64,000 nucleotides of DNA from Inhella inkyongensis (lineage in GTDB: Bacteria > Pseudomonadota > Gammaproteobacteria > Burkholderiales > Burkholderiaceae_C), in the NCBI RefSeq assembly GCF_005952805.1, contig NZ_CP040709.1:2852001-2916000 (forward strand). Direction: 5' to 3'. The notes under the pieces were generated by a model. It made no database searches. It was given only the letters and a program-made list of their open reading frames with translations, and was not told the origin of the DNA. Positions 40,514-50,637 of this stretch are shown here, one piece after another (the first letter of the stretch is position 1; each line of letters starts with the position of its first letter). The position numbers and the translations under genes were made by a program.

Positions 40514-42688
40514 ATGACAACCGAGATGGCGCTTTATGTGGCGCTGGCCTGCGGCGTGGCCGCAGTGCTGTATGGATTCATCCAGCGCAGCTGGATCCTG
40601 GCCCAAGACGCGGGCAATGCCCGGATGCAGGAGATCGCTGTCGCGATCCAGCAGGGTGCGGCGGCCTATCTGGGCCGCCAGTACCGCACCATCGCCGTCG
40701 TCGGCGTGGTGCTGGCCGTTCTGATCGCCTATTTCCTGGGCCTGAAGACCGCCGCTGGCTTTGTCGTCGGCGCTGTGCTGTCCGGGGCCTGCGGCTTCAT
40801 CGGCATGAATGTGTCGGTCAGCGCCAATGTGCGCACGGCGCAAGCGGCCACCAAGGGCATTGGCGCCGCGCTGGATGTGGCCTTCAAGGGCGGCGCCATC
40901 ACCGGCATGCTGGTGGTGGGCCTGGGCCTGCTGGGCGTGGCCGGCTTCTACATGGCCATCGGCGGGGGCTCCAGCAGCGAGGCCCTCAAGCCCATGCTCG
41001 GCCTGGCCTTTGGTTCGAGCCTGATTTCGATCTTTGCGCGCTTGGGCGGTGGCATCTTCACCAAGGGCGCAGACGTGGGCGCCGACCTGGTTGGCAAGGT
41101 GGAAGCTGGCATTCCCGAGGACGACCCCCGCAACCCGGCCGTCATTGCCGACAACGTGGGCGACAACGTGGGCGACTGCGCCGGCATGGCCGCCGACCTG
41201 TTCGAGACCTATGCGGTGACCCTGATTGCCGCCATGGCGCTGGGTGCCCTGATGCTGGGCGGCAACTCGACGCTGAGTGGGGTGATCTACCCGCTGGCCC
41301 TGGGGGGCGTTTCCATCATCGCTTCCATTGTGGGCTGCATGTTCGTCAAGGCCAGCCCGGGCATGAAGAACGTGATGCCGGCGCTCTACAAGGGCCTGAT
41401 CGTCTCGGGCGTGTTGAGCCTGGTGGCCTTCTACTTCGTCACCACCGCGATGTTCCCCGGCGCCATCACCCTGGCCCACGGCGGCAGCACCAGCGCCATG
41501 GCGCTGTTCGGTGCCTGCGCGGTGGGTCTGGTGCTGACGGCCGCCATGGTGTGGATCACCGAGTACTACACCGGCACGCAGTACCACCCGGTGCAGCATG
41601 TCGCGCAGGCCAGCACCACCGGCCACGGCACCAATGTGATTGCCGGTCTGGGCGTTTCGATGAAGTCCACGGCCTGGCCGGTGCTCTTCGTCTGCGCGGC
41701 CATCTATGCGGCCTATCACCTGGCGGGTCTGTACGGCATCGCGGTGGCTGCTACCTCCATGCTGAGCATGGCCGGCATCGTGGTGGCGCTGGACGCCTAC
41801 GGCCCCATCACCGACAACGCCGGTGGCATTGCCGAAATGGCCGAACTGCCGGCCAGCGTGCGCGATGTGACCGACCCGCTGGACGCCGTGGGCAACACCA
41901 CCAAAGCCGTGACCAAGGGCTACGCCATCGGCTCCGCCGGCCTGGCCGCCCTGGTGCTGTTCGCCGACTACACCCACGCACTGAGCGCACGCGGCATGGC
42001 GGTGAGCTTTGACCTGAGCGACCACAAGGTGATCCTGGGCCTCTTCATCGGCGGCCTGATCCCCTACCTGTTCGGCGCCATGGCCATGGAGGCCGTGGGC
42101 CGCGCCGCCGGTGCCGTGGTGGTGGAAGTGCGCAAGCAGTTCGCCGACGGCGCCATCATGGCCGGCCAGCGCAAGCCCGACTACAGCGCCGCCGTGGACA
42201 TGCTGACCACCGCCGCGATCAAGGAAATGATCGTGCCCTCGCTGCTGCCGGTGGTTGCCCCCATCGTGGTCGGCCTGCTGCTCGGACCGGCCGCGCTGGG
42301 TGGCCTCCTGATGGGCACCATCGTCACCGGCCTGTTCGTCGGCATCTCGATGTGCACCGGCGGTGGCGCCTGGGACAACGCCAAGAAGCTGATCGAAGAA
42401 GGCTTCACCGACGACAAGGGTGTGCTGCACAAGAAGGGCTCCGAGGCGCACAAGGCCGCCGTCACTGGCGACACCGTGGGCGACCCCTACAAGGACACGG
42501 CCGGCCCGGCCGTCAACCCGCTGATCAAGATCATCAACATCGTGGCCTTGTTGATCGTGCCGCTGTTGCCAATGACTGCCAGCACGCAAGTTCCGGCCGC
42601 CGCACCCGAAGCGGCGCCGACCGCTCAGGTCCAACCTGCAGCAGAGGCGCCCAGCCTCCCGGCATCGGAGGCGGCCTCGGCCCCTTGA
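40514..42688 (+). CDS. hppA: Proton-pumping membrane pyrophosphatase (K+-independent type)
   Basis: Couples pyrophosphate hydrolysis to proton transport across the inner membrane. The 724-residue protein has about 15-16 hydrophobic helices and the pyrophosphate-binding motifs [20 protein letters not shown] and [25 protein letters not shown] places lysine at residue 464; in this family lysine here marks the K+-independent class, alanine the K+-dependent one. An Ala/Pro/Glu-rich tail of about 40 residues follows the last helix. The ATG at 40514 lies eight bases after GGAG. Confidence 0.96.
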   Translation: MTTEMALYVALACGVAAVLYGFIQRSWILAQDAGNARMQEIAVAIQQGAAAYLGRQYRTIAVVGVVLAVLIAYFLGLKTAAGFVVGAVLSGACGFIGMNVSVSANVRTAQAATKGIGAALDVAFKGGAITGMLVVGLGLLGVAGFYMAIGGGSSSEALKPMLGLAFGSSLISIFARLGGGIFTKGADVGADLVGKVEAGIPEDDPRNPAVIADNVGDNVGDCAGMAADLFETYAVTLIAAMALGALMLGGNSTLSGVIYPLALGGVSIIASIVGCMFVKASPGMKNVMPALYKGLIVSGVLSLVAFYFVTTAMFPGAITLAHGGSTSAMALFGACAVGLVLTAAMVWITEYYTGTQYHPVQHVAQASTTGHGTNVIAGLGVSMKSTAWPVLFVCAAIYAAYHLAGLYGIAVAATSMLSMAGIVVALDAYGPITDNAGGIAEMAELPASVRDVTDPLDAVGNTTKAVTKGYAIGSAGLAALVLFADYTHALSARGMAVSFDLSDHKVILGLFIGGLIPYLFGAMAMEAVGRAAGAVVVEVRKQFADGAIMAGQRKPDYSAAVDMLTTAAIKEMIVPSLLPVVAPIVVGLLLGPAALGGLLMGTIVTGLFVGISMCTGGGAWDNAKKLIEEGFTDDKGVLHKKGSEAHKAAVTGDTVGDPYKDTAGPAVNPLIKIINIVALLIVPLLPMTASTQVPAAAPEAAPTAQVQPAAEAPSLPASEAASAP

Positions 42689-42705
42689 GGCCCCCCAGCG
42701 TACGG

Positions 42706-42731
42706 AAAGCCCGCTTCGGCGGGCTTTTTTC
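42706..42731 (+). terminator. Terminator after hppA
   Basis: A perfect 9 bp stem (42706-42714 with 42719-42727) closes a TTCG tetraloop and is followed by a T-run to 42730. This is a textbook intrinsic terminator, 18 bp after the hppA stop. Confidence 0.92.
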
Positions 42732-42804
42732 ATGGCCGGATTCGGGCCCAATGGGGCAAGCCCGGGCCTGTGAGTGCCGCGCCCCCGCGCACAATTGGGT
42801 TCTG

Positions 42805-43674
42805 ATGTCTGCGCGCCCACGTTCCTTGCTCGACCCTGCCCTGTGGCGCCTGGAGGCCGCACGGCGGCAGCGCCAGCTGCAAGAGTTGCAGCAGCACCTG
42901 CAAACGCTGGAGGCGGAGTTCGAACAGCTGCGGCAACAGATCCAGGCCTTTGTTGAGCGCTATCAGGCCCAGCTCGAGGCGGACTGGCAGCATGTCGAAG
43001 CCCTGCAGGCCGCCCTGCATCAAGCCCTGGATCAGCTTTGTGGTGAAGCCCTGGTACGCCCCGCCTTGCGCCGCCACAGCCCCCTGCCTCAATTGCCGCA
43101 GGCCGTCGTGTGGCCCGCCCCCCCCAGCGACGACATCACCCGCGTCACGCCCAGCCTCAAAGACTTGCATCGCCGCGCAGCCATGCGCCTGCACCCAGAT
43201 CGCGCGCAGAGCGAAGCCGACCGCTTGGTGCGCGAGGACCGCATGCGGGCCGCCAACATCGCCTATCAGGATCAAGATCGGCCTGCTCTGGAGGCCCTGC
43301 TGCTGGCAGCCGGGGAGTCTGCGGCACGGCTGGGTGGCTTTGATGTGCAAGCCCAATGGCACTGGCTGGAGCGCTGCGAGGCCCTGGCGCAGGGGCGTCT
43401 GCGGGTGCTCAAGGCGCACCGGGTGGCCCTGCAGCAGCACCCCATGTTTCAACTGGCCCAGGCCGTGGAACGCGCCGAGGCGCGCGGGCTGCGCCCCTTG
43501 GACATCATGGCGACGCGCCTGCGCGCGCAGCAGCGCGAACTGCAGCAGCAGCTCTACATCGGGGCGCGACTACAACCCAGCAGCGCGCTGGCCCAGCACT
43601 TTGTGGCGCAATGGCGCGAGCGCCTGGGTCAGCCTGCCCTGAAGGGCGCGTGCGCCAACAGCTCCTCCTCATAG
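42805..43674 (+). CDS. Coiled-coil protein with J-domain-like segment
   Basis: A 289-residue protein. Residues 12-82 form a Gln/Leu/Arg-rich coiled coil, and a J-domain-like segment (about 115-150) contains the HPD tripeptide at 130-132 in RRAAMRLHPDRA, needed for DnaK stimulation in J proteins. The C-terminal third is helical and Gln/Arg-rich. The first ATG with a sensible N-terminus is 42805; the longer ORF from 42352 runs through hppA. It ends on top of the opposing acyltransferase gene (46 bp tail-to-tail overlap). Partner unknown; a specialised DnaK co-chaperone is an inference. Confidence 0.72.
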   Translation: MSARPRSLLDPALWRLEAARRQRQLQELQQHLQTLEAEFEQLRQQIQAFVERYQAQLEADWQHVEALQAALHQALDQLCGEALVRPALRRHSPLPQLPQAVVWPAPPSDDITRVTPSLKDLHRRAAMRLHPDRAQSEADRLVREDRMRAANIAYQDQDRPALEALLLAAGESAARLGGFDVQAQWHWLERCEALAQGRLRVLKAHRVALQQHPMFQLAQAVERAEARGLRPLDIMATRLRAQQRELQQQLYIGARLQPSSALAQHFVAQWRERLGQPALKGACANSSSS

Positions 43675-44774
43675 GCCGCCACCGCCGCTTGCTCTTCCTC
43701 GCCAAATGACTGCAGGGCCGCAGCGAAACGCGGATCGTGCAAGGCATGCAGGCTGAAGGTGCTGACCGGCATGAAGCCCCGCGCCAACTTGTGCGCACCC
43801 TGGGCCCCGCCCTCAAAGCGGTGCAAGCCGCGCTGCAAAGCCCACTCCAGCGGGGCGTAGTAGCAGAGCTCAAAGTGCAGAAACGGCACGCTGTGCAGGG
43901 CGCCCCAGTGACGACCGTACAAGACGCCCTGATCTTCAACCAACAAGGCGCAAGCGATCGTCTGATCGGCCAGCCATGCACGTGCCAGCCACCAGTCCGA
44001 TCGCGTGCGCTGGAAAAACTCGGGGGTCAGATAGGGCTGTTGCCCGCGCTCCCCATAGGTCTGTGCGTAGCAGCGATAGGCCCAGGCCCACTCCTGCGGA
44101 CTGGCCTGAGCCCCCGCCAAAAAGTCGACGCGCACGCCGGCCTCACGAACGCGCCGACGCTCCTGGAGGATCTTCTTGCGCTTGTCCGCGCGCAGCGCGC
44201 CCAGAAAGTCGTCCATGCTGTGCCAGGCCGCATCACGCTGCCAATGGAATTGCGACTGCTGGCGTCGCACCCACCCCGAGGCGCCATGCGCAAGCTGATC
44301 CGCCAACTGGGCCGCGCGCGCATCGGCCGGGCTGCCGAAGAGTAAATGGGTGCCACTCAATCCCTGCTGCCCGGCCCAGTCCTGAACCGCCCACAGCAAC
44401 TCGCCGCGCACGCCTTCGTCAGTAGCCAAGAGGCGACTGCCGGGCACCGGCGTGAATGGCAAGGCGAGAACCAGCTTGGGGTAATAAGCCAAGCCATGGT
44501 GCTGATAGGCCCGCGCCCAGGCCTGATCGAAGACGAACTCGCCCCAGGAATGGGACTTCAACCAACCCGCACAGGCCGCTTTCAGTTCGCCCTGCTCGCG
44601 CAAAACAAAAAGACGCAGCCGCCAGCCCGCTTCTGGTGCAGCACACCCCGTTTCGACCCAGGCCTGCAGCCAGCGCGCGCTGGAAAAGACCGTTGGGGCA
44701 TCCTGCGTGACCAGCAGAGCATCCCACGCCTGCGCAAGCCCGTCGGGCCAATGATCAAGGACCTCCAACTGCAT
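43629..44774 (-). CDS. COG3146-type GNAT/FemAB-like acyltransferase
   Basis: A 381-residue protein matching the DUF482/COG3146 family with a GNAT-like fold, carrying [43 protein letters not shown] and [33 protein letters not shown]. Family members are often annotated as peptidoglycan-biosynthesis-like acyltransferases, but substrates are not known. ATG at 44774 is chosen; the ORF to 44900 runs into tRNA-Pro. It overlaps the J-domain gene tail to tail. Confidence 0.85.
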   Translation of the reverse strand: MQLEVLDHWPDGLAQAWDALLVTQDAPTVFSSARWLQAWVETGCAAPEAGWRLRLFVLREQGELKAACAGWLKSHSWGEFVFDQAWARAYQHHGLAYYPKLVLALPFTPVPGSRLLATDEGVRGELLWAVQDWAGQQGLSGTHLLFGSPADARAAQLADQLAHGASGWVRRQQSQFHWQRDAAWHSMDDFLGALRADKRKKILQERRRVREAGVRVDFLAGAQASPQEWAWAYRCYAQTYGERGQQPYLTPEFFQRTRSDWWLARAWLADQTIACALLVEDQGVLYGRHWGALHSVPFLHFELCYYAPLEWALQRGLHRFEGGAQGAHKLARGFMPVSTFSLHALHDPRFAAALQSFGEEEQAAVAAYEEELLAHAPFRAG

Positions 44775-44800
44775 CACGTTCGCCAAGAAGAGCAGATCAG

Positions 44801-44838
44801 AAAAGCAAAAGGCCCGGCTCTTTGCAGAACCGGGCCTT
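44801..44838 (-). terminator. Terminator after tRNA-Pro
   Basis: The stem AAGGCCCGG/CCGGGCCTT (about 44809-44838) with an internal loop is followed on the minus strand by TTGCTTTTC, about 15 bases after the tRNA CCA end. It closes the pheS-pheT-ihfA-merR-tRNA unit. Confidence 0.78.
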
Positions 44839-44851
44839 GGCCTTTTACCTA

Positions 44852-44928
44852 TGGTCGGGGTGGCGGGATTCGAACTCGCGACCCCTTGCACCCCATGCAA
44901 GTGCGCTACCAGGCTGCGCTACACCCCG
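44852..44928 (-). tRNA. tRNA-Pro (anticodon GGG)
   Basis: A 77-base tRNA on the minus strand with acceptor stem CGGGGTG paired to CACCCCG, encoded CCA, and GTTCGAATCC in the T arm. The anticodon stem CTTGC/GCAAG encloses ATGGGGT, giving anticodon GGG, which reads CCC. It lies 36 bp after merR. Confidence 0.96.
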
Positions 44929-44940
44929 ACGAAGCCTTAG

Positions 44941-44968
44941 ACTATAGCGCATATTTCAGCGATTTCAC
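44941..44968 (-). promoter_or_regulatory. Candidate promoter of tRNA-Pro
   Basis: TATAGT (44946-44941) lies 12 bases before the tRNA 5' end on the minus strand, with the weak -35 GTGAAA 16 bases upstream, overlapping the end of merR. This suggests the tRNA has its own promoter besides read-through. Confidence 0.5.
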
Positions 44969-45354
44969 TCAACTTCGAGGCTGTCGCGCAATTTTTCCAA
45001 TTCCGCGCGCAAAGTCTCCAGGCTCATTGGTCCATCCGGCAAGCGTTCGCCCAATACGCCAGCCACATGGATGCCTTGCGCACCTGAGCTGGGCTGCGGC
45101 GGGCTCAGTTCGCCCAACTGATTGCGAGCCCCGCTGATGGTGAAACCCTGGTCGTAGAGCAGATCGCGAATGCGACGGATCAACAGCACTTCATGGTGCT
45201 GGTAATAGCGCCGGTTGCCCCGGCGCTTTTGCGGTCGCAACTGACTGAACTCCTGCTCCCAGTAGCGCAGCACATAGGGCTTCACACCACAGAGCTCGCT
45301 GACCTCACCGATGGTGAAGTAGCGCTTGGCAGGAATGGGGGGCAGTGCGGACAT
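44965..45354 (-). CDS. MerR family transcriptional regulator
   Basis: A 129-residue protein with the MerR winged helix (residues 10-80: YFTIGEVSELCGVKPYVLRYWEQEFSQL split over the helix-turn-helix, RRGNRRYYQHHEVLLIRRIRDLLYDQGFTI). The C-terminal part is short, with a helix but no cysteine cluster, so the effector is unknown. This gene commonly follows ihfA in betaproteobacteria. It lies 27 bp after ihfA. Confidence 0.92.
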   Translation of the reverse strand: MSALPPIPAKRYFTIGEVSELCGVKPYVLRYWEQEFSQLRPQKRRGNRRYYQHHEVLLIRRIRDLLYDQGFTISGARNQLGELSPPQPSSGAQGIHVAGVLGERLPDGPMSLETLRAELEKLRDSLEVE

Positions 45355-45381
45355 GGTGGATCAGCGAGGCAGCCGCAAATA

Positions 45382-45738
45382 CTAGCCCAGTGCCGCCGCG
45401 TCCTCGTCCCCCTGAACCGATGCCTTGAGCTTCTGGCTGGCATGAAAGGTCACCACCTGGCGCGCCTCGATGGGAATCAACTCGCCGGTGCGCGGGTTGC
45501 GCCCCGGGCGGGCGGCCTTCAAACGCAGCCCGAAGTTGCCAAAGCCCGACAACTTGACCTCTCGGCCATGGTGCAGGCTGTCACTCATCATGTCGAAGAA
45601 GGCCTCCACCACGTCCTTGGCCTCGCGCTTGTTCAGACCCAATTTGTCAAACAAGAGCTCGGCCAATTCGGCCTTGGTCAGGGTCGGGGTTTCCAGCGTC
45701 GGGATCAGGAGCCGGGGGGGCGTCAGGGCGTCGGTCAT
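45382..45738 (-). CDS. ihfA: Integration host factor subunit alpha
   Basis: DNA-bending protein that acts as a heterodimer with IHF-beta. The 118-residue protein contains [22 protein letters not shown], the DNA-binding beta arm [23 protein letters not shown] and an N-terminal extension of about 19 residues before the conserved domain. ATG at 45738 is preferred; ATG at 45771 would overlap pheT by 20 bp. It belongs to the pheS-pheT-ihfA-merR cluster. Confidence 0.93.
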   Translation of the reverse strand: MTDALTPPRLLIPTLETPTLTKAELAELLFDKLGLNKREAKDVVEAFFDMMSDSLHHGREVKLSGFGNFGLRLKAARPGRNPRTGELIPIEARQVVTFHASQKLKASVQGDEDAAALG

Positions 45739-45751
45739 GGCGGTCTTTGCT

Positions 45752-48145
45752 TCAGGCTCGCAAACGGGCATCCAGGCGGCTTTGCAAGCTGGCCAGAACG
45801 GCTTGGACGGCTTGCTCGATGCGCTCGTCAGTCAGCGTGTTGTGCTCATCTTGCAGTTCCAAGCGCAAGGCCAGGCTGCGCTGGCCATCGGCCAGCTTGA
45901 AAACATCGAACAGTCGTGCACTTCGCACGATGGGCTCGGCGGCCGCATGCACCGCGGCCATCAGCGCCTCATGGGTCACGGCATCGCCAACCAACACCGC
46001 CAGGTCGCGATAACTGGGCGGCACTTTGGGCAGGGTCTTGCCAGTCGGGATGTCACGCGCCAGCAGCGCGTCCAACTCCAACTCGAACAACACCGGGGCT
46101 TGCGGCAGTTCGTAGCCTTGGCGCCAGCGCGGATGCAACTCGCCCAACCAACCAATCACCTGACCGTCCAACTCGATGCGCGCGCTGCGTCCGGGATGGA
46201 GCGCGGGGTGCTCGGCAGCCACAAAATTTGGCTGGCGGGGCGCCAACAAGGCCTCGACATCGCCCTTGACGTCGAAGAAGTCAACGGCCCGCTCCTTGTT
46301 CGCCCACTGCGTGGCGTCAGCCGGGCCGTAGGCCAAGCCGCCAACCCGGCGCGGCTGCGAGACCCCGGCCACATCCGTCGGACCGTCCTTCACGGTGGCG
46401 TCACGCCGGAACACCCGGCCCTGTTCGAACAAGCGCACACGACCAGCCCGGCGCGCCAAGTTGTGCTTCAGCACGGCGATCAAGCTCCCCATCAGGCTGC
46501 TGCGCATCACCGCGAGGGGTGCGGCAATGGGATTGAGCACCCGGATCGGATCGGCATTGCCGGCCAGTTCGCGCTCCCAGCGCTCCTCGACAAAGCTGAA
46601 GTTGATGGTCTCTTGGTAGTCCAGATCCACCAGCTGGCGGCGTAGGCCGGCCAGAGGGCGCTGTGCCTCGGGCAGGAGCCGAGGAACCACGGCAGCGAGC
46701 GGCGCCGCATCGTTCAGGCGATGCAGGCCCAGCACGCGGATGACTTCCTCGATCAAGTCCTCCTCAATCTGCAGATCATGGCGCCAGCTTGGCGGCGTCA
46801 CCGTCAGTTCACCCTCGGCCTCGGTGTAGGCAAAGCCCAGGCGCTGCATCACTTGCGCACATTCGGCCTGGGTGACGGGGATGCCCAAAACTTTGGCGGC
46901 ACGGGCCACACGCAAGCGCACGGGCGCGTGCTGCGGAATGCGGGCGATCTGGTCGTCCAGAGGGCCAGCCTGACCACCACAGATCTCCAGCACCAAAGCC
47001 GTGATCCGCTCGATATGGGCCGGGATGCTGGCTGCGTCCACGCCGCGCTCGAAGCGATGCGCCGCATCGGTACTGAAGTTGAAGCGCCGCGCGCGGCCCT
47101 GGATGCTCTCGGGCCACCAGAAGGCGGCCTCGATGTAGAGGTTGCGGGTGTCATTGCTGACCGCCGTGTGGTCACCGCCCATGATGCCGGCCAGAGATTC
47201 CAATTGCGCACCCGCGGCAATCACCCCGACCTTCTCGTCCAACTCCACCGTGTTGCCATTGAGGAGCTTGAGCGACTCGCCCTTGCGCGCCCAGCGCACC
47301 ACCAAATCGTCGTCGATCTTGTCCAGATCGAACATGTGTGAGGGGCGGCCCAACTCGAACATCACATAGTTCGAAATATCCACCAGGGCCGAGACCGGTC
47401 GCTGACCGCAACGCTCCAAAGCAGCCACCATCCACGCCGGCGTCTTGGCCTGGGCATTGACGCCGCGCACCACGCGACCGGCAAAGCGACCGCACAGATC
47501 TGCCGCCTCAACGCGGACCGGCAGGCGCTCATCCGATTGCGCTTGCACCGGCCGGCATTCCGGCAGAGACAGCGGCGCGCCGGTCAGTGCCGACAGCTCG
47601 CGCGCCACGCCCATCACTGACAGGGCATGGCCCAGATTGGGCGTGAGCTTGAGCGTGAAGAGCTGATCGTCCAGGTCGAGCTGAACGCGGATGTCACGGC
47701 CGATCACCGCATCCTCAGCCAACTCCAGCAGCCCGCCGTGGTCGGTGGAAAGGCCCAGCTCACGCGCCGAGCACAGCATGCCGAAACTCTCCACGCCGCG
47801 CAGCTTGCCCACTTTGATCTTGAAAGTCTTGCCTTCGGCATCCGGCGGCAACTCGGCCCCCACCGTGGCCAGGGGCACCTTGATGCCAACCCGGGCATTC
47901 GGTGCGCCACAAACGATCTGCAGCAATTCAGGCCCGCCCGCATTGACCTTGCACACGCGCAAGCGATCCGCGTCGGGATGCTGCACGGCCTCCACGATCT
48001 CGGCGACCACGACGCCTGTAAAGGGCGGTGCCACCGGCTGCAACTCTTCAACCTCAAAACCCGCCAGGGTCAGGGTATCGGCCAGCTCTTGGGTGGTGAG
48101 CGAAGGGTTGCAGAAGCGCCGCAGCCAGGACTCAGGAAATTGCAT
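45752..48145 (-). CDS. pheT: Phenylalanine--tRNA ligase beta subunit
   Basis: Large subunit of the alpha2beta2 PheRS. The 797-residue protein has the N-terminal tRNA-binding OB domain ([23 protein letters not shown]), B3/B4 editing, B5 ([27 protein letters not shown] segment) and the C-terminal anticodon-binding FDX-ACB domain ([21 protein letters not shown]). It starts 19 bp after pheS. Confidence 0.97.
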   Translation of the reverse strand: MQFPESWLRRFCNPSLTTQELADTLTLAGFEVEELQPVAPPFTGVVVAEIVEAVQHPDADRLRVCKVNAGGPELLQIVCGAPNARVGIKVPLATVGAELPPDAEGKTFKIKVGKLRGVESFGMLCSARELGLSTDHGGLLELAEDAVIGRDIRVQLDLDDQLFTLKLTPNLGHALSVMGVARELSALTGAPLSLPECRPVQAQSDERLPVRVEAADLCGRFAGRVVRGVNAQAKTPAWMVAALERCGQRPVSALVDISNYVMFELGRPSHMFDLDKIDDDLVVRWARKGESLKLLNGNTVELDEKVGVIAAGAQLESLAGIMGGDHTAVSNDTRNLYIEAAFWWPESIQGRARRFNFSTDAAHRFERGVDAASIPAHIERITALVLEICGGQAGPLDDQIARIPQHAPVRLRVARAAKVLGIPVTQAECAQVMQRLGFAYTEAEGELTVTPPSWRHDLQIEEDLIEEVIRVLGLHRLNDAAPLAAVVPRLLPEAQRPLAGLRRQLVDLDYQETINFSFVEERWERELAGNADPIRVLNPIAAPLAVMRSSLMGSLIAVLKHNLARRAGRVRLFEQGRVFRRDATVKDGPTDVAGVSQPRRVGGLAYGPADATQWANKERAVDFFDVKGDVEALLAPRQPNFVAAEHPALHPGRSARIELDGQVIGWLGELHPRWRQGYELPQAPVLFELELDALLARDIPTGKTLPKVPPSYRDLAVLVGDAVTHEALMAAVHAAAEPIVRSARLFDVFKLADGQRSLALRLELQDEHNTLTDERIEQAVQAVLASLQSRLDARLRA

Positions 48146-48164
48146 CTCGAAATACTCTTGCCGA

Positions 48165-49199
48165 TTACTTGAATTGGGCGAGGAAGCGCAGATCGCCCTC
48201 GAAGAACTGGCGCAGGTCGTTCACGCCATAGCGCAGCATGGTCAGACGATCTGGCCCCATGCCGAAGGCAAAGCCAATGTACTTTTCGGGATCCAGGCCA
48301 AAGTTGCGCACCACATTGGGATGCACCTGGCCCGAACCGGCAACCTCCAGCCACCGCCCTTTGAGCGGGCCCTCAGCAAAGGCGATATCAATTTCGGCCG
48401 ACGGCTCGGTAAAGGGGAAGTAGCTGGGACGGAAGCGCAGTTGCAGCGCGTCGGTCTCGAAGAACCGCTTGCAGAAATCGGTGAACACCGACTTGAGGTC
48501 GCGGAAGGACACGTTCTCGCCAATCCACAGGCCTTCGCACTGGTGGAACATCGGCGAGTGCGTGGCATCGCTGTCCACACGGTAAGTACGACCGGGGGCG
48601 ATCACCCGGATTTCGGGCATTTGTTCGGCACCAGCATGCTTGGCCGCATGGGCTCGCGCATAACGCACCTGCATCGGGCTCGTGTGGGTGCGCAGGCAGT
48701 AGGGCAAGCCTTCGGCGTCCTTCATGTCCACATAGAAGGTGTCCTGCATCGAACGCGCCGGGTGATTGGCCGGGTTGTTCAGGGCCGTGAAGTTCATCCA
48801 GTCGGTTTCGATCTCGGGGCCGTCGGCCACATCAAAACCCATCGAGCCGAAGATGGCCTCGATGCGCTCCAGCGTGCGCGTCACCGGATGCAGGCCGCCC
48901 TGCCCGCGTGCGCGTCCCGGCAGGCTGACGTCCAGCGCCTCGGCCTTGAGCTGGGCCGCCAGTTCGGCCTCGGCCAGAGCCTGACGGCGCGCCGTCAGCG
49001 CCGCTTCAATGCCCTGCTTGAGCTGGTTGATCTCGGCGCCGCGCGTCTTTTTTTCCTCAACGCTGAGCTGGGCCAGGCCCTTCATCAGCTCGGTCACGCG
49101 GCCGCTCTTGCCCAGGAAACGCGCCTTGGCGTCTTCCAACTGGGCAGGCGTGGTGGCCTGGGCAAAGGCGGACTCGGCTTCTTGGATCAGTTCAAGCAT
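48165..49199 (-). CDS. pheS: Phenylalanine--tRNA ligase alpha subunit
   Basis: Catalytic alpha subunit of PheRS. The 344-residue protein starts [21 protein letters not shown] with the N-terminal coiled coil, and has class II motif 2 ([20 protein letters not shown]) and motif 3 ([18 protein letters not shown]). The ATG at 49199 follows a terminator-like hairpin; the ORF reaching 49265 reads through that hairpin and was rejected. Confidence 0.97.
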   Translation of the reverse strand: MLELIQEAESAFAQATTPAQLEDAKARFLGKSGRVTELMKGLAQLSVEEKKTRGAEINQLKQGIEAALTARRQALAEAELAAQLKAEALDVSLPGRARGQGGLHPVTRTLERIEAIFGSMGFDVADGPEIETDWMNFTALNNPANHPARSMQDTFYVDMKDAEGLPYCLRTHTSPMQVRYARAHAAKHAGAEQMPEIRVIAPGRTYRVDSDATHSPMFHQCEGLWIGENVSFRDLKSVFTDFCKRFFETDALQLRFRPSYFPFTEPSAEIDIAFAEGPLKGRWLEVAGSGQVHPNVVRNFGLDPEKYIGFAFGMGPDRLTMLRYGVNDLRQFFEGDLRFLAQFK

Positions 49200-49206
49200 G
49201 GGACAA

Positions 49207-49276
49207 CAGAAAAAAGAAAGGCCGAGCACGGGCGTGTCGGCCTTCGGAATGGGCCCACCCTGCAAGCAAGGTGGGC
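49207..49276 (-). terminator. Hairpins and terminator upstream of pheS
   Basis: On the minus strand a first hairpin (GCCCACC/GGTGGGC, 49276-49253) is followed by a second, AAGGCCGA/TCGGCCTT (49244-49218), then TTCTTTTTTC, ending about nine bases before the pheS ATG. This is a good intrinsic terminator, either separating rplT from pheS or acting as an attenuator. No phenylalanine leader peptide was found upstream, so the sensing mechanism, if any, is unknown. Confidence 0.68.
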
Positions 49277-49307
49277 TGACTCGGCTTCTTGCGAAGCCCT
49301 GGTCGAA

Positions 49308-49664
49308 TTACGCCAGCGCGGCCTTCACCTTGTTAAAGATGGCGGCAAAGCCAGCGGGGTCGTGCACCGCCAGATCGGCCAGGACCTTGCGGTCGATGTC
49401 GATCTGAGCCTTCTTCAGGCCGGCCACGAACTTGCTGTAGGACAGGCCGAGACCACGCGAGGCGGCGTTGATACGGGCAATCCAGAGCTGACGGAAGACG
49501 CGCTTCTTGGCACGACGGTCACGGTAGGCGTATTGACCCGCCTTCATCACCGCCTGTTTGGCGATGCGGAAAACGTTCTTACGACGACCGCGGAAGCCCT
49601 TGGCCAGGGCCAAGACCTTCTTGTGACGGGCACGAGCGGTTACACCACGTTTGACGCGAGGCAT
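49308..49664 (-). CDS. rplT: Large ribosomal subunit protein bL20
   Basis: Structural and assembly protein of the 50S subunit. The 118 residues begin [33 protein letters not shown], the classical basic L20 N-terminus written here only in part, followed by [20 protein letters not shown]. It lies 24 bp after rpmI in the infC-rpmI-rplT block. Confidence 0.97.
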   Translation of the reverse strand: MPRVKRGVTARARHKKVLALAKGFRGRRKNVFRIAKQAVMKAGQYAYRDRRAKKRVFRQLWIARINAASRGLGLSYSKFVAGLKKAQIDIDRKVLADLAVHDPAGFAAIFNKVKAALA

Positions 49665-49688
49665 GTGAGTTCTCCTTCAGTTCTTGGA

Positions 49689-49892
49689 TTACAGACCAGC
49701 GCTGGGCAGCATCGCAGCGATGTGGCCCATATTGGTCTCATGCACGTTCGCGGCGCCGCGCAGCTGGCGCTTGTTCTTCGTGGTCTTCTTGGTCAGGATG
49801 TGGCGCTTGAAGGCTTGACCGCGCTTCACGGTGCCACCCGGACGCACGCGAAAACGCTTCTTCGCGCTGCTCTTGGTCTTCATCTTGGGCAT
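49689..49892 (-). CDS. rpmI: Large ribosomal subunit protein bL35
   Basis: A 67-residue basic ribosomal protein with the family pattern [20 protein letters not shown] and [29 protein letters not shown] lies six bases upstream of the ATG at 49892. In other bacteria L20 represses this rpmI-rplT unit through the leader. Confidence 0.97.
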   Translation of the reverse strand: MPKMKTKSSAKKRFRVRPGGTVKRGQAFKRHILTKKTTKNKRQLRGAANVHETNMGHIAAMLPSAGL

Positions 49893-50014
49893 GTTCTGCT
49901 CCTCTTTGATTTGCCGGGCTGGGCGGCTGGAGAGACTCCAGCACTTGATGGCCTGCTCGGCTTATGCAACCGGGGAGCTGACCAAAGCTCCCTGGCTGAA
50001 CCCTAAAAAACGAT
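49893..50014 (-). promoter_or_regulatory. infC-rpmI intergenic leader with two hairpins
   Basis: On the minus strand the 122 bp spacer begins with a T-run just after infC, then the stem GGGAGCT/AGCTCCC with a six-base loop (about 49963-49984 region) and the stem CTGGAG/CTCCAG (about 49927-49943). The rpmI ribosome binding site follows. The structure could be the L20 autoregulatory target known from other bacteria, but no pseudoknot was demonstrated. Confidence 0.4.
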
Positions 50015-50563
50015 TTACTTCTTCTTCGGCGCCAAGATCATGATCATCTGGCGCCCTTCCAGCTTGGGCATGTGCTCCACCACCGCCACATCGGAAAGCT
50101 CGTCACGGATCTTCTCCAGCAGACGCAGGCCGATGTCCTGGTGGGTGATTTCACGACCGCGATAACGCAGCGTGACCTTGCCCTTGTCGCCATCTTCACC
50201 GATGAAGCGGCGCAGATTGCGCATCTTCACGTTGTAGTCGGCGTCATCGGTGCCAGGGCGGAATTTGACTTCCTTGACGTCGATGACTTTTTGCTTTGCC
50301 TTGGCCTCGGCCGCCTTCTTTTGCTCCTGGTACTTGAACTTGCCGTAGTCCATCAACCGGCACACGGGCGGGTTGGCGGTAGCGGCAATTTCAACCAGGT
50401 CGACATCGGCCTCGCCGGCCAGACGCAGGGCCTCCATGATCGAAACGATGCCCAGGGGCTCGTTCTCCACGCCGTTCAGGCGCACCTCGGGGGCCATGAT
50501 CTCGCGGTTCAGCCGGTGCTTACGCTCCACATTGGGCGTGCGGCGGTCCATGAAGGTAGCGAT
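50015..50563 (-). CDS. infC: Translation initiation factor IF-3, ATC start codon
   Basis: Prevents premature joining of ribosomal subunits and proofreads start codons. The 182-residue frame read from ATC (50563-50561) begins [20 protein letters not shown], giving the Ile-Ala-Thr opening seen in IF-3 genes that use AUU or AUC. AAGGAAA lies four to seven bases upstream of the ATC. The internal ATG at 50551 has no ribosome binding site at the right distance. A rare start codon is the known basis of infC autoregulation. [13 protein letters not shown] and [15 protein letters not shown] are conserved IF-3 blocks. Confidence 0.93.
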   Translation of the reverse strand: MATFMDRRTPNVERKHRLNREIMAPEVRLNGVENEPLGIVSIMEALRLAGEADVDLVEIAATANPPVCRLMDYGKFKYQEQKKAAEAKAKQKVIDVKEVKFRPGTDDADYNVKMRNLRRFIGEDGDKGKVTLRYRGREITHQDIGLRLLEKIRDELSDVAVVEHMPKLEGRQMIMILAPKKK

Positions 50564-50570
50564 GGTGTTT

Positions 50571-50610
50571 CCTTAATCAATAAAGGGCCGGGCATCCCGC
50601 TAACCGGCCC
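50571..50610 (-). terminator. Hairpin between thrS and infC
   Basis: On the minus strand the stem GGGCCGG/CCGGCCC (50610-50585) is followed by TTTATTGATT and then by the infC ribosome binding site. The U-tract is interrupted, so it is at most a partial terminator inside the thrS-infC unit. Confidence 0.4.
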
Positions 50611-50637
50611 CCAAAAACGCAATGCGCGCCGAAGGCC

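Noticed and set aside
40352..42862. An 836-codon open frame on the minus strand
   Set aside because: It is antisense to hppA, rich in His/Gln/Gly as expected from the reverse frame of GC-rich coding DNA, and has no recognisable domain.
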